NCBI GenBank assembly: GCA_948099385.1
Contig: CANUEZ040000024.1
Location: forward strand, 20,844,001-20,908,000
Direction: 5' to 3'
DNA: 64,000 bases
From: Fasciola hepatica
Taxonomy: Eukaryota; Platyhelminthes; Trematoda; Plagiorchiida; Fasciolidae
Shown: in pieces, positions 35,661 through 47,319 of the stretch
Layout of the letters: the number at the start of each line of letters is the position of its first letter
How positions within the stretch are numbered: the stretch's first letter is position 1
Notes under the pieces: model-generated
What the model saw: the letters and a program-made list of their open reading frames with translations, nothing else
Told to the model about the DNA's origin: nothing
The model's database searches: none
Position numbers and translations under genes: made by a program

Positions 35661-37250
35661 GTCATCCTCCCAGTCCACGATGGTTACATCTTGCAAATGG
35701 GGCCATCCAGTTAAAGTTGTCCTCACCCACCTTGGCGCTCGCATGAGATCGGTAGATGAAGAAGCCTTCGTTTATTCGATCTGCCCGATGCTATCTAGGG
35801 AGTGGAGCTGCAATCTCAACCGGCCTGTGGTTATCACTTGCGTTCCACCCACTGTGCTCACCACCAACGACGTCGCCCTTTCAGCGAGCCGGTGTTCATC
35901 GACAAATAGCTCCTTCACCAGAGAGGCGTCCGGTCCGCTGTCAACGAATGCCAAAGCCCTCGTCACCCCATTCGGGATCATCGCTCCTACAGCAGCCACC
36001 CCTAACCGTATTGATTTATTGGCTGACCGTGACGTTGGGCAGATCCCGTTGAGCCTTGTGTTCGTATCTGGTGTAGCTCCTTTCACCTGGTTTGGTAATC
36101 GGTGGTGTCTATCTGGACAAGCGGCGTGACCACATCTAGTTCTTGTTCGGCAAGCCGCAACCCTGTGTGAGGTGTTAACTCAGATAAAAACGCTCCTGTC
36201 ATCCTCGCCATTACGAAACGCTCATCTACTTTGGCTTTGATGAATTTCTGACACTCTGGTAACTCGTGACTGGCGTCGCAGATCCCGCAGTTTAAGTAGG
36301 CTATAGCCTCGCGTGAAATGGCTTGAGCTTTTGTCCAAGGTTGATGTTTTGGGTGTCCCCGCGCATCGATTTCAGCTTGACTGGGGCTAGTTCTGTTTGC
36401 CCTGTTGCTATCACGGATGAATCGACCAAATCTGCCGTCGGCTATCCTGGATTGCCCGTCTAGGTATTCGGTCAGGTTCTCAAGGTTGGCCTCACGGTCA
36501 CTCCTGCTTATGCGTTCCGCTTCTTCGGTCCAAAGACCCTGTAGCTCGGAAGAGAGGCACAGAGCCCCCCAGTATACTCTTTGCTTCGAGATCAGCCCTG
36601 CACCCCAAATGACGGATGGCCGTAGAACATTTCTGCATCTTACTTACGAGACAGACCATTGCGCAGAGGTCGCTCCTTGTTCGCCTGGCTTCTTGCATCA
36701 AGCCCTATATCTGACTGCTAGCAACTTTGAACTGCTGGCCAAAGAGGTCCTTCAAAATCTTCGTCGCCCGTGCGTAGCCTTGGTCATGGTCGAAGACGGC
36801 ACGCACATCTATAGCTTCCGTGGCTTTTTCTGGGCAAAATTGAGTCAAGTAAAGCAGCGTTCCTTCGGGATCAGTTACTTTAGTCTATAAGGAGTCTTCA
36901 GACTGCTTAACGAACCTGCAATACTGCTCAGGTCGTTCGTCGAAAACCGCCAGCTCTACCCCTGGTAAACCGATCGGTAGTTGTACCGGTTTTGAATGCT
37001 CGAAGACCAGGGTAGAACTTCCTATTTCGAGTTGCTCTGAGCTGGTGAGGTGGTTGCTTTCACTAGTTCTATGGTCATGCTTGCTCAGTCTAGGTTCTCC
37101 TTCTGCATCCTGGCCCTGTTGCCTGGCGGATACCAACTGTTGCTCCAGTTCTAACGCACTTAGCCTGAACAAGTCCACATTTGTGAAATCCACGAGGCCA
37201 TCAGTAATACATGAGCTGCCACTGAAAAGGCTAGATCTAGCATTATCTAT
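35661..37250 (-). pseudogene. gag: BEL/Pao gag-protease of element D
   Basis: The minus frame at 36,885-37,193 has VDLFRLSALELEQQLVSARQ (coiled-coil start) and GVELAVFDERPEQYCRFVKQ, the start of the DUF1759-type gag region. The frame at 35,772-36,086 has the retropepsin block ALAFVDSGPDASLVKELFVD and STVGGTQVITTGRLRLQL. Between them, zinc-knuckle sequence is decayed. The proposed start MPRK of the other copies is not preserved. Frameshifts break it into at least four pieces. Confidence 0.7.
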
Positions 37251-37370
37251 ACAGTCAAATGTACCTTAACCCTCTCCAGTGACTTGCCGACTTACTTCCC
37301 GTCCGGGTTCTGATTGTTATGTTCCTCTCCTGGGCAGGCTGCACATTTTCTCTTTCCTGAAAGATCAACG

Positions 37371-37747
37371 TGAGTAATAAAACAAGCTTTGCGCGACACG
37401 CAGCCAAATTTGTACGAATCCTGAAACCAAAACAAGATAGGTCCGCAACTTGTACTATACTGAATTACTGAATAAACGACATAATAAAATATATACAAAC
37501 CACAAAAGTGCGAACACAAAGGCTCAGAAACGAGAACCAAATTCGTGGCATGCTACTGGCAAGAAAGTGAATCGCGCAGGCCCAAGACGGGAAACGATAA
37601 AGTACCGCGCTGGAAGCGAATAAACACCGGTTGGATCACAGAAACGCAAGTTGTAAGAGACGCGCAAATAGTATATGTAAGCGGGTAATTTCGTGAAATT
37701 CAGATACTATAGTCTTCCCCAAAGACTTTCCCAAACCGATCGTCACA
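37371..37747 (-). repeat. 5' LTR of element D
   Basis: On the minus strand it starts TGTGACGATCGG. Landmarks CAGCCAAATTTG, ACAAACCACAA, GCTCAGAAACGAGAACC and CGCAGGCCCA align in order with the A/B LTRs. The inner boundary (about 37,371) is less certain than the outer one because of decay. Confidence 0.7.
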
Positions 37748-38764
37748 CTGCTTACGAGAAAACCTTGAACTTCTATCTCCACAAATGAGTTCATTCCCGG
37801 GAGTTACTCTTGCCTTCTTTTAACGAGCGACGACTCTTCTTCCTAGGCTTGGAGCTTGGGCCCCGGTAGTCTGCATTTGACTGAGTGAACTTTCAGAATT
37901 CCAGGCTACGGACGTCTACTCTTCCCTACCTTCATGTCTCCTGGTCGCTTCATCCAAAATCCTCGCGAGACACGTGGTGTGTGATCTCCTTCCCATGAAT
38001 CCGCATCGGCACAGACTGATAAAGCCATATCCAGAGAGGAAGGTTAACGTAGGGCCTTTGGGACTTTTTCTAGGAGCTAAGCGTGACATTCTCACTGGGT
38101 TGTAGTTGTTATACTTCACCTGGACCCGACCCTGCGAGTGGATCCCCCACAGTAATACATACTATCCGTTCGGCAGACTTTTGTCTGGTTCTTCTCTTTG
38201 CGCCTAAGTAGAGCGATGACATAATGAACTTTCCGAACGCCTACGTTGACCGAGCCTTTTCTTATCAAAGTTGCCGTACTCCACGCAAGAACACTCTGGC
38301 CTGCAAGCTGGAGCCATCTGAAGAAGCCAGCGTATTCCTACTGTCTTGTACTTTCCAGCCACCGTGGCTCAACACCCAGTGGAACCCTAGGAGAGAATGC
38401 TGAACAAAACAAATAAAATCACTAAAGCTTCCCTCAGGTTCCCTCTCCAAGGATATTAAAATGCATTTCTTTCACCACTTGGCCTCCCCTTCTCGTTGGA
38501 ACTTTGCTCTGATGACTAACATTTATTGAGCAACACAGTTATCATCACGTCGGTAGCGAACATCCTCTTGAAGTAGTGGCTACAATTGAACGTGCTGAAA
38601 TGGCAAAGCCGTCTCTCCAAGAGGCATCTCGGCGAAGCGCAACAAGCTAAACACCGCAGCCCTTGGTAACTCGGTGGAGCAAAATCGTCTTGAAGCCGTG
38701 AACAAAGCTCTACCGTCTTGAAAGTTCACACAATTCGTTAAACGCCAACACCGGTGCTATGGAC
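37748..38764. other. Unassigned DNA between D and A; possible continuation of the CR1-like LINE
   Basis: Immediately right of D, plus frames show RRLFFLGLELGPR and NFQNSRLRTSTLPYLHVS. These are weakly like the post-RT region of CR1-group LINEs, as expected if D split that element. Beyond about 38.2 kb nothing is recognised. Confidence 0.3.
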
Positions 38765-39137
38765 TGTAACGACCGGACGTGGAAAATCCTTCTAAAACCT
38801 TTGCAACTCCATGTTTTTAACATCACTCACCTGCTTGCACCATTAACGTGTCTTTACGCACTGTTCGTTTTATGGACCAATTGTTGTTTGTTCGCGCCCA
38901 GAGCGCTAGTTTGTCATATCCTTGTTCTGGACCTGCGTGACGCACGTGTTCCTTGCTCGCACACCGCAATTTGGTTTCTCGTTTGTTGAGCCCTTGTGAT
39001 CTCATTATTGAGGTTTGTATCTTTTTGGTGTCATTGTTCATTCAATAATTTAGTATCGTAGAATATCACGGATAATCGTCTTCTGATTTCGGGATCCGTT
39101 GCGAATTTGGCTACGCATTGCTCAAGCGTTCGTTACA
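38765..39137 (+). repeat. 5' LTR of element A
   Basis: Starts TGTAACGACCGG and ends CGTTCGTTACA. It differs from its own 3' LTR at about ten positions, for example near 38,855, 38,949, 39,080-39,083 and 39,113. Confidence 0.85.
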
Positions 39138-39178
39138 ATACTCAATAGATCAATTTGGAACGAGAAAATACACGCAAG

Positions 39179-40860
39179 ATGCCAAGAAAAGGACCGAAAA
39201 CATTAGAATCTGGACAGGAAGTAATACGGCAAGTCACTGAGGAGGTTTTGGGTACATTTGATTCTTTAGTTAATGCTAGATCGCCTAGTCCTGTCAGTGC
39301 TAGTTCATGTGTTACTGAGGGCAATATGGATTGTAAGGATGTCGATCTATATAGGCTGAGAATATTTAACCCGGAAAAATAATTTCCATCGGCCAGAAAA
39401 CGGGCCCAGGAAGCAGAACAGAAGTGTGTACAGAAAGAGCGTGAGCATGAGACCAGCGACTACGACACTTCCGATAGATCGGGGCTCAATAAGATAGGGA
39501 ACACCACGCCGGTCGCCGATTACAAAACACCATCGATCGATTTACCAAGAGTAGAACCGACGGTTTTCGACGGGCGATCTGAACACTACCGCAAGCTCGT
39601 CAAACAGTTTGAAACGTTCGTCGAAAATAAGATAACCGACCTCGGGCAAAGGCTGCTCTATTTGACTCACTACTGTCGAGGCCGAGCAAGGGAAGCTATC
39701 GACGGGTGCACCATGCTCGATTAGGAACAAGGCTTCACCCGAGCAAGGAAGATTCCAAGGGACCTGTTTGGCCAACCTTTCAAATTAGCCCGTAACCTAA
39801 TAGAGGGCGTGGTGGTGGAGGCTAAGAGAACCAAGGGCGATGTCTACACCATGGCCGGCCTGGTGATCAAGATGCAGAAATGCTCAATAGCCCTCGACCA
39901 TTTAAGTTACAGGGCTGATCCAGATGCAATACGTACTATGGAAGGCATAGTCCGTCATCTCTCTCCCGAACTACAGGGTCCGCGGGCGGAAGAAGCGGAA
40001 CGGATAAGTCGAAGCGACCGGGAGGATAACTTCGAAGACCTAACCAAATACTTGGACAGGCAAACCAAGATTGCCGACAGCAGATTTGGCCGACTTATCC
40101 GGGACAGCAACCAAGCAAACAAGCCCAGTACTAGCCAGGCTCAAACCGCTGCTCAGGAACGGCCGAAATATCAGCCTTGGACCAATGCTCACGCCATTTC
40201 ACGCGATGCCACGGCGCAAACAAGTTGCGGGCCCTGTGGGGCTAGCCATGGGCTACCAGAATGCCCGAAGTTCGTCAACGCCACAATAGACGAAGGATGG
40301 GGAATGGCGAGGATGGCAGGAGCGTGCTTTATTTGTCTTAACACCGCGCACCGGGCGGCAGCTTGTAGAACAAGGAACAGATGTGGGTACGAGGGCTACA
40401 CGGGCAGGCACCATCGATTGCTGCACCAGGCGAGAGAAACTTTACGCGAGGCGAGCACCAAACCCAGTGTGATTTGTTACACGTCACGGTCTGCCAGTAA
40501 ACCCTTACTTTTAAGAGTAATTGCCGTAGGAGTAGTGACCCCAACTGGAGTGGTCAAAGCGTTTTCTTTCGTCGACAGTGGATCTGACACCACCCTGGTG
40601 AAAGAGCGGTTTGCCGACAAACACCGGCTCCCTGAAAGTGCGACGTCGTCAGCAGTGAGCACGGTGGGGGAGCACAGGTAATGACTGTTGGCCGGTTGGG
40701 GTTGCAACTCATCTCTTTAGACACTAACGAGCGAATCGGACCAACGGAAGCTTTTACATTGGCTGATCTCCCCATGCGAGCACCAAGGTCGGTCAACGCA
40801 ATCTTGACTAGGTGACCCCACCTGCAGGATGTAACCGTCGTAGACTGGGAAGACGACGAA
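39179..40860 (+). pseudogene. gag: BEL/Pao gag-protease of element A
   Basis: Start chosen at MPRKGPKTLE (39,179), the same start as in element C. An upstream TTG-initiated frame covers only primer-site sequence. The frame stops at TAA 39,380 and again at TAG 39,722. From 39,809 to 40,681 it is open and holds the end of the DUF1759-type gag, the zinc-binding cluster (CGPCGASHGLPEC; CFICLNTAHRAAAC; RCGYEGYTGRHHRLLH) and the protease active site SFVDSGSDTTLVKE. A one-base deletion near 40,672 breaks the protease and TGA at 40,813 follows. In the third zinc motif the Cys of element C is Tyr here. Element B carries the same breaks. Confidence 0.85.
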
Positions 40861-43800
40861 GTGGATCTCCTCATTGTCTGCGACGTGCTAAAGGTGCCTT
40901 GGGTACTTGACCAGAGAGTGGGAGACTGCCAGGCACCTTATGCCGTACGCACGGCTCTGAGATGGATGTTATACGGTCCAGTAGGGGTATGTGGTTCCGT
41001 GAATTATTTATCTGCCGAAACGGACCGGATAGAATACCACCTGCAGCGGCTGTATGAAAAGGAGTTTCATGATATTGGAGACGAAGGACCATCGTTGTCT
41101 CAAGAGGATCACTTCGCTTTACAAATGGTGCGGCAAGGCACTAGAGGCCTTAAAAAACAGTTCGAGGTTCCCCTCCCATGGCACACATCTGCCGACCCGT
41201 GGACTGACAACAGAAATTATGTGCTCCAACGATTACTACAACTGAAAGAAAGCTTCATTCGAGACCAGAATCTGTGGGAACGATTCGCGGAATTAATGGA
41301 GCGAAACGAAGATCTCGGCTACGTTGAAAAGGTGCCTGCCAACACCGACGGCCAAAATGGTGTCTGGTATCTACCTCACCACCCGGTCATCAACCACAAC
41401 AAACCCATAATATGCGGGTGGTTTTCGACTGTGCGGCCAAGTTCCAGGGCAAGTCGTTAAACGATCGCCCACTACAAGGGCCTGACTGGACCACACCACT
41501 GATCGATGTTCTGTGCCGTTTCAGAGTGGGTAAAGTGGCCTTGTCCGCCGAAATTAGGGAAATGTTTTATCAGGTGAGAATGCCGGTAGGAGAACGAGAT
41601 GCGTTGCGTTTCCTGTGGTGGGAAGAGAGCGACCGGGACAACGCAGTGATGAATTATAGGATAATCGTCCATCCCTTCGGAGCCACACCGTCACCGTTCT
41701 GTGCGAACTACGCCCTTCGGGAAGCTGCGAACAAACATGGAGATCTAGTCCATCGGTCGGTAGTAGATAGCGTCAGCAGGAACTTCTACGTCGACGACTA
41801 TCTTGGGTCATTCGATGATGTGGAATCATCTTTAGCGCAGTTCAGGAGCCTGACAAGATTGCTAGAGGAGGCGGCTTCCATCTGACAAAATGAATGTCGA
41901 ACGCTTCAGAAGTGCTAAAGGTCATTCCGTACCACGAGAAGGCCGAAAGGGTAAGAGATTTGGACGGCTCTCCACTTCCTATCGAACGCACTTTGGGAAT
42001 ACAGTGGGACGCGGAAACGGACGATTTTGTTTTCGAGCTCAACGTTCCCGAGTTGCCAGCAACCCGTCGAGGCATACTATCCGCTGTCTCTAGTTGGTTC
42101 GACCCGCCCGGTTTCGTTTCACCCTGGCTGCTACCCGGAAAGATCTTGCTGCAGCGGCTGTGCCGTAAGAAAGTTGATTGGGACCAGTCACTGGACCGAC
42201 AGGACCGGCTGGACTGGGAAGAATTTTTGAACACCTTGAAGAAATTAGGGGACATAAGGATTCCACGATGTTTGACTCCTGGCCATACGACGCGGACGGG
42301 AGAACTACATGCCTTTTCCGATGCATCAGAAGTCGGTTATAGATCTGTGGTGCACGGACGATGGTGCACAGGAGATGGAAAATATACTACGAGAATCCTG
42401 TTTGCCAAAGCCCGCGTCGCCCCACCGAAGTCGGTCTCGATCCCACGCCCTGAACTCCGCTCAGCCGTGTTAGCAGTCAGGGCGGTGCGAACGGTGAAGA
42501 GATGTTTTGACTTCTACATTTGGCCGGCTAGCTTTTGGACGGACTCAACGATAGTACTTTGCTACATTAATAACGCCCGGAGCCGGTTTAGTACTTTCGT
42601 CGCTAACCGACTCAAGGTTATCCACGATGAATCAGCCATGAACCAGTGGAAGCATATCAGGTCTGGCCATAATCCAGCCGATCTGTGCTCCCGAGGTGCG
42701 ACCAACTTCAGGCAACTAGACACGTGGACGAGAGGGCTAAACTTCCTGCAAGTGTCTAAACAGGACTGGCCCGTGTTCGAATTAAAACCCCCTACGGAAG
42801 TAGAACTGGAGATCAAAGGCGTAGTGCCAACGGCCAACGTCGTCGAAGCGACATCCATTCTATCGCGATTGGTCACGTTCTCTTCCTGGATGAAGACACT
42901 TCGTGCAATAGTTTGGTTAACCAGGTTCAAGAGAAAGTTAATAATCCTGAAAGGGCTACGCCCCTCAGGCCGGACACTAGTCGGCCCGATAAGTCCCGAT
43001 GAGCTACAAGCCGCAGAATACGATATTTTCAGAATGATTCAACGCGAGGCTTTCGCCCAAGAACTCGAGAGGGCGGAAGAAGTGGGACCAATCAACAAAG
43101 AAATATCATCTCCAAGAGGCGAATTGAAGCGTATAAACCCCAAACTCATTGATGGACTGCTGCGGGTGAATGGTAGGCTGACCAACGCCCACCTGAGCTT
43201 CGAAACAAAGTACCCTATACTGCTGCCGGCTCGACAACCTGTGGTAGAGCTAATGATCCAACACGTCCACGCCGTGGAGGGACATGCCGGGGAAAGTCAC
43301 GTGACGAGCGTCATCCGAAAGCGCCTTTGGTTGCTGAGAGGCAAAGCGGCTGTAAAACGCGTGATCCGACATTGTGTGCCATGTAGGAGACTCAATGCCA
43401 CGGCAAGCAAACAACTCATGGCCCCGCTACCAGAATGCAGGGTGACTGCCGGCTGGTGGCCGTTCAGCGACGCCGGGTTGGACTATTCCGGGCCCTTGTG
43501 GATCAAGTGCGGGAAGAGATTAGAAGAGCGATATGGGTGTATCATGACGTTCATGAAGTCACGCGCGATACACTTAGAAGTCACACATTCGATGACGACC
43601 GATTCTTTCCTGCGGGCCTTGCAGAGATTTATCAACCGGAGAGGCGTACCGGCCGATATATACTCAGATAATGGGTCAAACTTTGTGGGCGCCCACCGGG
43701 AATTGCAGCGTTAGCACGAGAACATAGACAGGGACGAACTGCAGGATCGAACCGTGGCCTACGGCATACTATGGCATTTCAATCCCCCGCAGGCCAGTCA

Positions 43801-44344
43801 CCGCGGCGGTGTATGGAACGCACGACCTGGTCCGTCAGGCGGATATCGCTGTCAATCATGGAGCAACAGCCGCCCGACGACGAGACGCTGAACACCGTCA
43901 TGACTGAGGTAGAGAGAATTCTGAACAACCGCCCCCTGATTCCAGTAACCAACGGCGACCCCACCCACCTGGCGCTCACCCCGAACGACTTATTTACGTT
44001 AAGATCGTGGGAGCTACTTCCACGGATGGAAGCAGGCGAACTATCTTGCCAAGGTTTTCTAGAGGCGCTGGCTGCGGGAATACCTACCGGCTCTGTAGAC
44101 TCGACAGAAGTGGCTGGTCAAAACAAGACCATTCAAGGTTGGGGAGGTGGTGATGATCGCAGACGAACGCGCACATTTCAGCACCTGGTCCTTGGGAGTG
44201 GTTATGGAAACCATCGAAAGCACCGACGGAATGATAAGAACGGTGAAGGTGAAGACAGCTAGCGGGGCGCTAGTTAGTGACATACACAGTATTAGCCTGC
44301 TCGAGAGTGAAGGCGGAGAAGCTGATAACGCTGAGGCCCAGTAG
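40861..44344 (+). pseudogene. pol: BEL/Pao pol of element A (RT, RNase H, integrase)
   Basis: Three main open pieces remain. 40,861-41,460 is the RT N-terminal extension. 41,412-41,885 is the RT palm with YVDDYLGSFDD. 41,894-43,714 is 606 codons of thumb, RNase H (HAFSDASEVGY, FWTDSTIVLCY) and integrase with HVHAVEGHAGESHVTS, PFSDAGLDYSGPLW and YSDNGSNFVGA. Breaks are one-base deletions near 41,408 and 41,865, a stop just before 41,894 (TGG to TGA), a stop at 43,712, a one-base deletion near 43,818 that removes the integrase catalytic Glu frame, and the 32-base deletion at 44,006. RT motif A reads LSAEIREM, with Glu in place of the catalytic Asp. Confidence 0.85.
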
Positions 44345-44997
44345 ACTATTTCGCATTCGTCTTCGAGGTGGGTAAAGAAACCCCATATATGGGAGCATTC
44401 ACGACACACTGACGTATCGAGCCATCATACGCCCCGACGCACACTCACCTACATTGTACTCATTAATACCACCTGGTCTCCGTCAAACACGTTACAGTGC
44501 TCACAGTCTTTCCCTGACGTTACAGAAGGTTTTTTCCGATATATGGTGATACATGCGATTCCATTGTACATCCAAACACATGCGCACATATCCGATGCAC
44601 GCTATGTCCCGCAACCCCTATCAAACATGTGACGGTGTTCGCAATTTGTTTTTGTTGACGTTGCTGAAATGTCCTTTGCATGTGTGGAAGTAGCGGCGAT
44701 TACATCATACACACACACCCACTCACGCAAGCACATACATTCAGGGCAGGACGGACCTTCCAAGGACAGCATCTATGTTTCCTCTTCACGCCCGCCACCG
44801 GTCAGTTGTTCTCGTGGAAGATGTAGGATAGCCTCGCGTCTATGTGGCCAACGGATTAGGTGCGACCATGAGTAGAACGTTGACGACAAGCACCAGGTAC
44901 GCGCACTGGCAGCAGGGCCTAGGTAGGTAGGAAGAATCAGTATCTTTATACCGAACCTTAGACTCTGCTAAGGATTCGGGAGGATTTTGGTGGGCGG
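44345..44997 (+). other. 3' untranslated region of element A
   Basis: It runs from the pol stop to the 3' LTR. There is a CA-rich stretch near 44,705-44,730. The purine-rich GGGAGGATTTTGGTGGGCGG right before the LTR is the likely polypurine tract. No env-like reading frame is present. Confidence 0.7.
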
Positions 44998-45371
44998 CGT
45001 AACGACCGGTAGTGAAAAATCCTCCTAAAACCTTTGCAACTCCATGTTTTTTAACATCACTCACCTGCTTACACCATTAACGTGTCTTTACGCACTGTTC
45101 GTTTTATGGACCAATTGTTGTTTGTTCGCGCCCAGAGCGCTAGTTTGTCATATCCTTGTTCTGGACCTGCGTGACGCACGTGCTCCTTGCTCGCACACCG
45201 CAATTTGGTTTCTCGTTTGTTGAGCCCTTGTGATCTCATTATTGAGGTTTGTATCTTTTTGGTGTCATTGTTCATTCAATAATTTAGTATCGTAGAATAT
45301 CACGGATAATAGCCTTTTGATTTCGGGATCCGTTGCGAATTTGGCTACGCGTTGCTCAAACGTGTGTTACT
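44998..45371 (+). repeat. 3' LTR of element A
   Basis: Starts CGTAACGACCGG (first base changed from T) and ends GTGTTACT, with the terminal ACA damaged. Otherwise collinear with the 5' LTR. Confidence 0.85.
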
Positions 45372-46070
45372 CCCAGCGAAGCCCAAATGCGCGCCCTGAT
45401 TACGTCTCATCAGGGTCCACTGGAAGCTTGACGGCTTTGGATAGTGCAGGGTGAGGGTGATTATCGGCGTGGGACAGCGACCTATAGGCAAGTCTATCAC
45501 ACCCATCAAAAAGCTGGCCTACTGTGGGGTAGGTCAGGGTGTATCTGTTAACATACTTTTACAATAGTGAAGCACTTTCAGGGAATCAGTGATAAGACAA
45601 AACTTTATTTCTAACCTGGAAAAGTATATGAGAGTAGTAAGACTAGAGGGGAAGTGTAAGGGGGTAGCTGAACTTGAGGATTCTATGGTACTATAATTTG
45701 TCTTGGTCTGAGTGATGAAAGAGTGCTTCTTGACTATAAAGGAAGTCCTTTTTCAGAGCGAACAATCAAGAAGAGTTTGTGCTTTGGAGTAAATCTTGGG
45801 TATTGAATGTGAAAGCCCTCTGGGAGACGCTGGTTTTCACTGAAGAGGCACAGGACCATGCAAAAAACGCTTGGTAGCTTCGTCCACGTTAAAGGCTAGA
45901 GGGTAAGACCACTGATTCCGGGACATTTAGGAAAGGCGAGCGGGGAGCAGACCGGCTGTAAGGTTGAATTTATTGATTTTGATGAAAACAGAAACTTCAC
46001 TTTCCGTTATGGGAACTTCAGGCACAACAACTTTGGAAAATTTGCAGTCACTGAGTCAAAGTTAGATAGT
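45372..46070. other. Inner flank of left arm, no recognised gene
   Basis: It lies between the 3' LTR of A and the LINE fragments, and mirrors 48,201-48,899. On the minus strand it should be the sequence downstream of the RT fragment, but no C-terminal LINE motif is clear. Confidence 0.45.
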
Positions 46071-46391
46071 GAGGTTAATAATATAAACGAAGGGAAGAAA
46101 TGGTAATAAAATGGCACCTCGAAGAACATCAAAGTTAACTTTGAGGGAAGGTTGGTGCGTGTTACCGCAGGAAATACTCTGTGGTTAGAAAACAATCACG
46201 GGGTATGCCGGGGATAGACCATCTACCCAGTTATCCTAAAGAATGTTTAAGAGAATACCGAGAGGAACGGAACCAAATGCATTTGCATAATCAAGGAAAA
46301 TTAGCCAGACAGTAAGGTCACGTTGATCGAGAGTAGGGACAAGGGAATCAACAGTGTAGCCAGCGGCATCAAAGACTAAGAGAGAAGGTTT
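46071..46391 (-). pseudogene. CR1/Jockey-group LINE RT palm fragment (left arm)
   Basis: The minus strand reads a block VWLIFLDYANAFGSVPLGIL (RT motif A, family FLDFxKAFDxVPHxxLL) followed by a damaged VPQG-like region and a VYIINLT segment in the place of IYINDL. It is the mirror of 47,880-48,200. Stops interrupt it. Confidence 0.55.
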
Positions 46392-46419
46392 TAGGCATGC
46401 TACGACAGGCCAGAAGAAC

Positions 46420-46951
46420 TTGGGGAATTACGCTGCAGAGGAATACTTTTTAAATAGCTTTCAAAGAAGCAGATGTACGGGCTTTCGCTCTGTCTTTATT
46501 GTATCCCTTTCTTGGGTACGGACTTCATGCGTACGGACCTCCCTCACTCGAGAGAAATGGCATGGGCCTCCCCGATACTTTCAAGGATCCTGCAATGAGG
46601 ATTGCCATAGGAAACAGCCCATTCTCATATGGAACGAAGAGGAAGAGACGCTGCCCGTCCGAGTCGGCCACGAGGAGAGTTTGTCGGGCAAGTATTGGGG
46701 GGACCAACAGGCTAGGTAGGCTGCTTTCGGCTATCCTAAGGCCACTAGTCAGACTGTGGGCAGAGGGAATGGTGAAACCTCCCAGCCAGCATCTGACTGG
46801 AGGCAAATCGCCTCGAGGCTGGAAGAACGCTCAGATGGTAGCGGTATACAGAGACAAAATTAATAGTAACGGTATATTTACCCTTTACAGTCAAATTGCA
46901 AGCGTACACGCACGATTGCAGCGTACAAGATTACTCAAAGTGATGAAGTAA
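46420..46951 (+). pseudogene. LINE RT N-terminal fragment, inverted relative to the palm fragment (left arm)
   Basis: The 150-codon plus frame at 46,499-46,951 ends with ILRPLVRLWAEGMV and GWKNAQMVAVYRDKINSNGI. The family counterpart is a WKxAxVVPIxKKxDxxxxxNYRPISLTS block preceding motif A. It lies head-to-head with the palm fragment on the opposite strand, instead of upstream on the same strand. Mirror of 47,320-47,851, with three residue differences. Confidence 0.5.
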
Positions 46952-46960
46952 TTACTAATT

Positions 46961-47310
46961 TCGCTGCTTTGTTAGACTATGCTGGCCGCCTCGTACGTTA
47001 GGTGATAATCCTTAAGGTTTAGCAGCGAATCTTCTACTGCTATATGCAGACACACGCTGGATAATGAGCTGTTGGTAGTCTCCCGTTGGCTATTCCTGGA
47101 TCCCACCTTAAAAAACCCGATATCTCGGGGGGAAGAGCGAAAGACTTACGTTTTCTTATCCTGCTGAAACCACACTCAGCTGATTTCGAGCATTCAGCCA
47201 CCATGCAGGGACACTTATCTCGGCAACGAGTGGTCAGAATGGACGATGCTCATTCAAACCCCACCCAATTTCATTGCACTGAGGCAGACATTTTCGAAAC
47301 ACACCTTTGA
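46961..47310. other. Unique spacer of the palindrome
   Basis: This 350-base segment has no mirror counterpart. It holds a short internal inverted repeat (46,960-46,968 with 47,021-47,029, TTCGCTGCT and its complement). The 74-codon plus frame at 47,086-47,310 has no known domain. Arm similarity fades over the last 20 bases on both sides. Confidence 0.8.
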
Positions 47311-47319
47311 AATGTGTAA

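Larger units (their letters stand above)
31251..37747 (-). mobile_element. BEL/Pao LTR retrotransposon D (old, decayed)
   Basis: A full-length but heavily mutated element on the minus strand: 5' LTR 37,371-37,747, gag-protease, pol, a 0.7-kb 3' untranslated region, and 3' LTR 31,251-31,623. LTRs and proteins are clearly related to elements A, B and C but much more diverged. The two LTRs of D differ extensively from each other, so it is the oldest complete copy here. It interrupts a CR1-like RT at 31,250. Flanking pentamers (CTCGC and CTGCT) are not identical, so no clean target duplication is left. Confidence 0.8.
38765..45371 (+). mobile_element. BEL/Pao LTR retrotransposon A (left palindrome arm)
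   Basis: Complete structure: 5' LTR 38,765-39,137, gag-protease, pol, a 0.65-kb untranslated region, 3' LTR 44,998-45,371. The gene order protease-RT-RNase H-integrase and the YVDD RT box place it in BEL/Pao. It shares its coding defects with element B, its mirror copy, and is close to element C. It is dead: several stops and frameshifts, and the RT motif A aspartate is changed. A 32-base deletion at 44,006/44,007 is unique to this copy. Confidence 0.9.
38765..46960 (+). repeat. Left arm of the 16.8-kb palindrome
   Basis: This arm is the reverse complement of 47,311-55,539. Matching positions sum to 94,303 outside the 32-base indel and to 94,271 inside it. It contains element A plus 1.6 kb of inner flank. 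The protein frames of the two arms are identical over long stretches (157-, 199- and 290-codon pieces) and differ at two residues in the 606-codon piece. Confidence 0.95.

Noticed and set aside
44059..44409. Minus-strand frame of 116 codons within the pol end of element A (and its mirror in B)
   Set aside because: It is antisense to the conserved pol C-terminal domain and is a shadow frame.
46499..46951. A possible host gene of 150 codons, present in both arms with high identity
   Set aside because: Its C-terminal half matches LINE RT N-terminal blocks (WKNAQMVAVYRDK). High identity is due to the palindrome, not selection.
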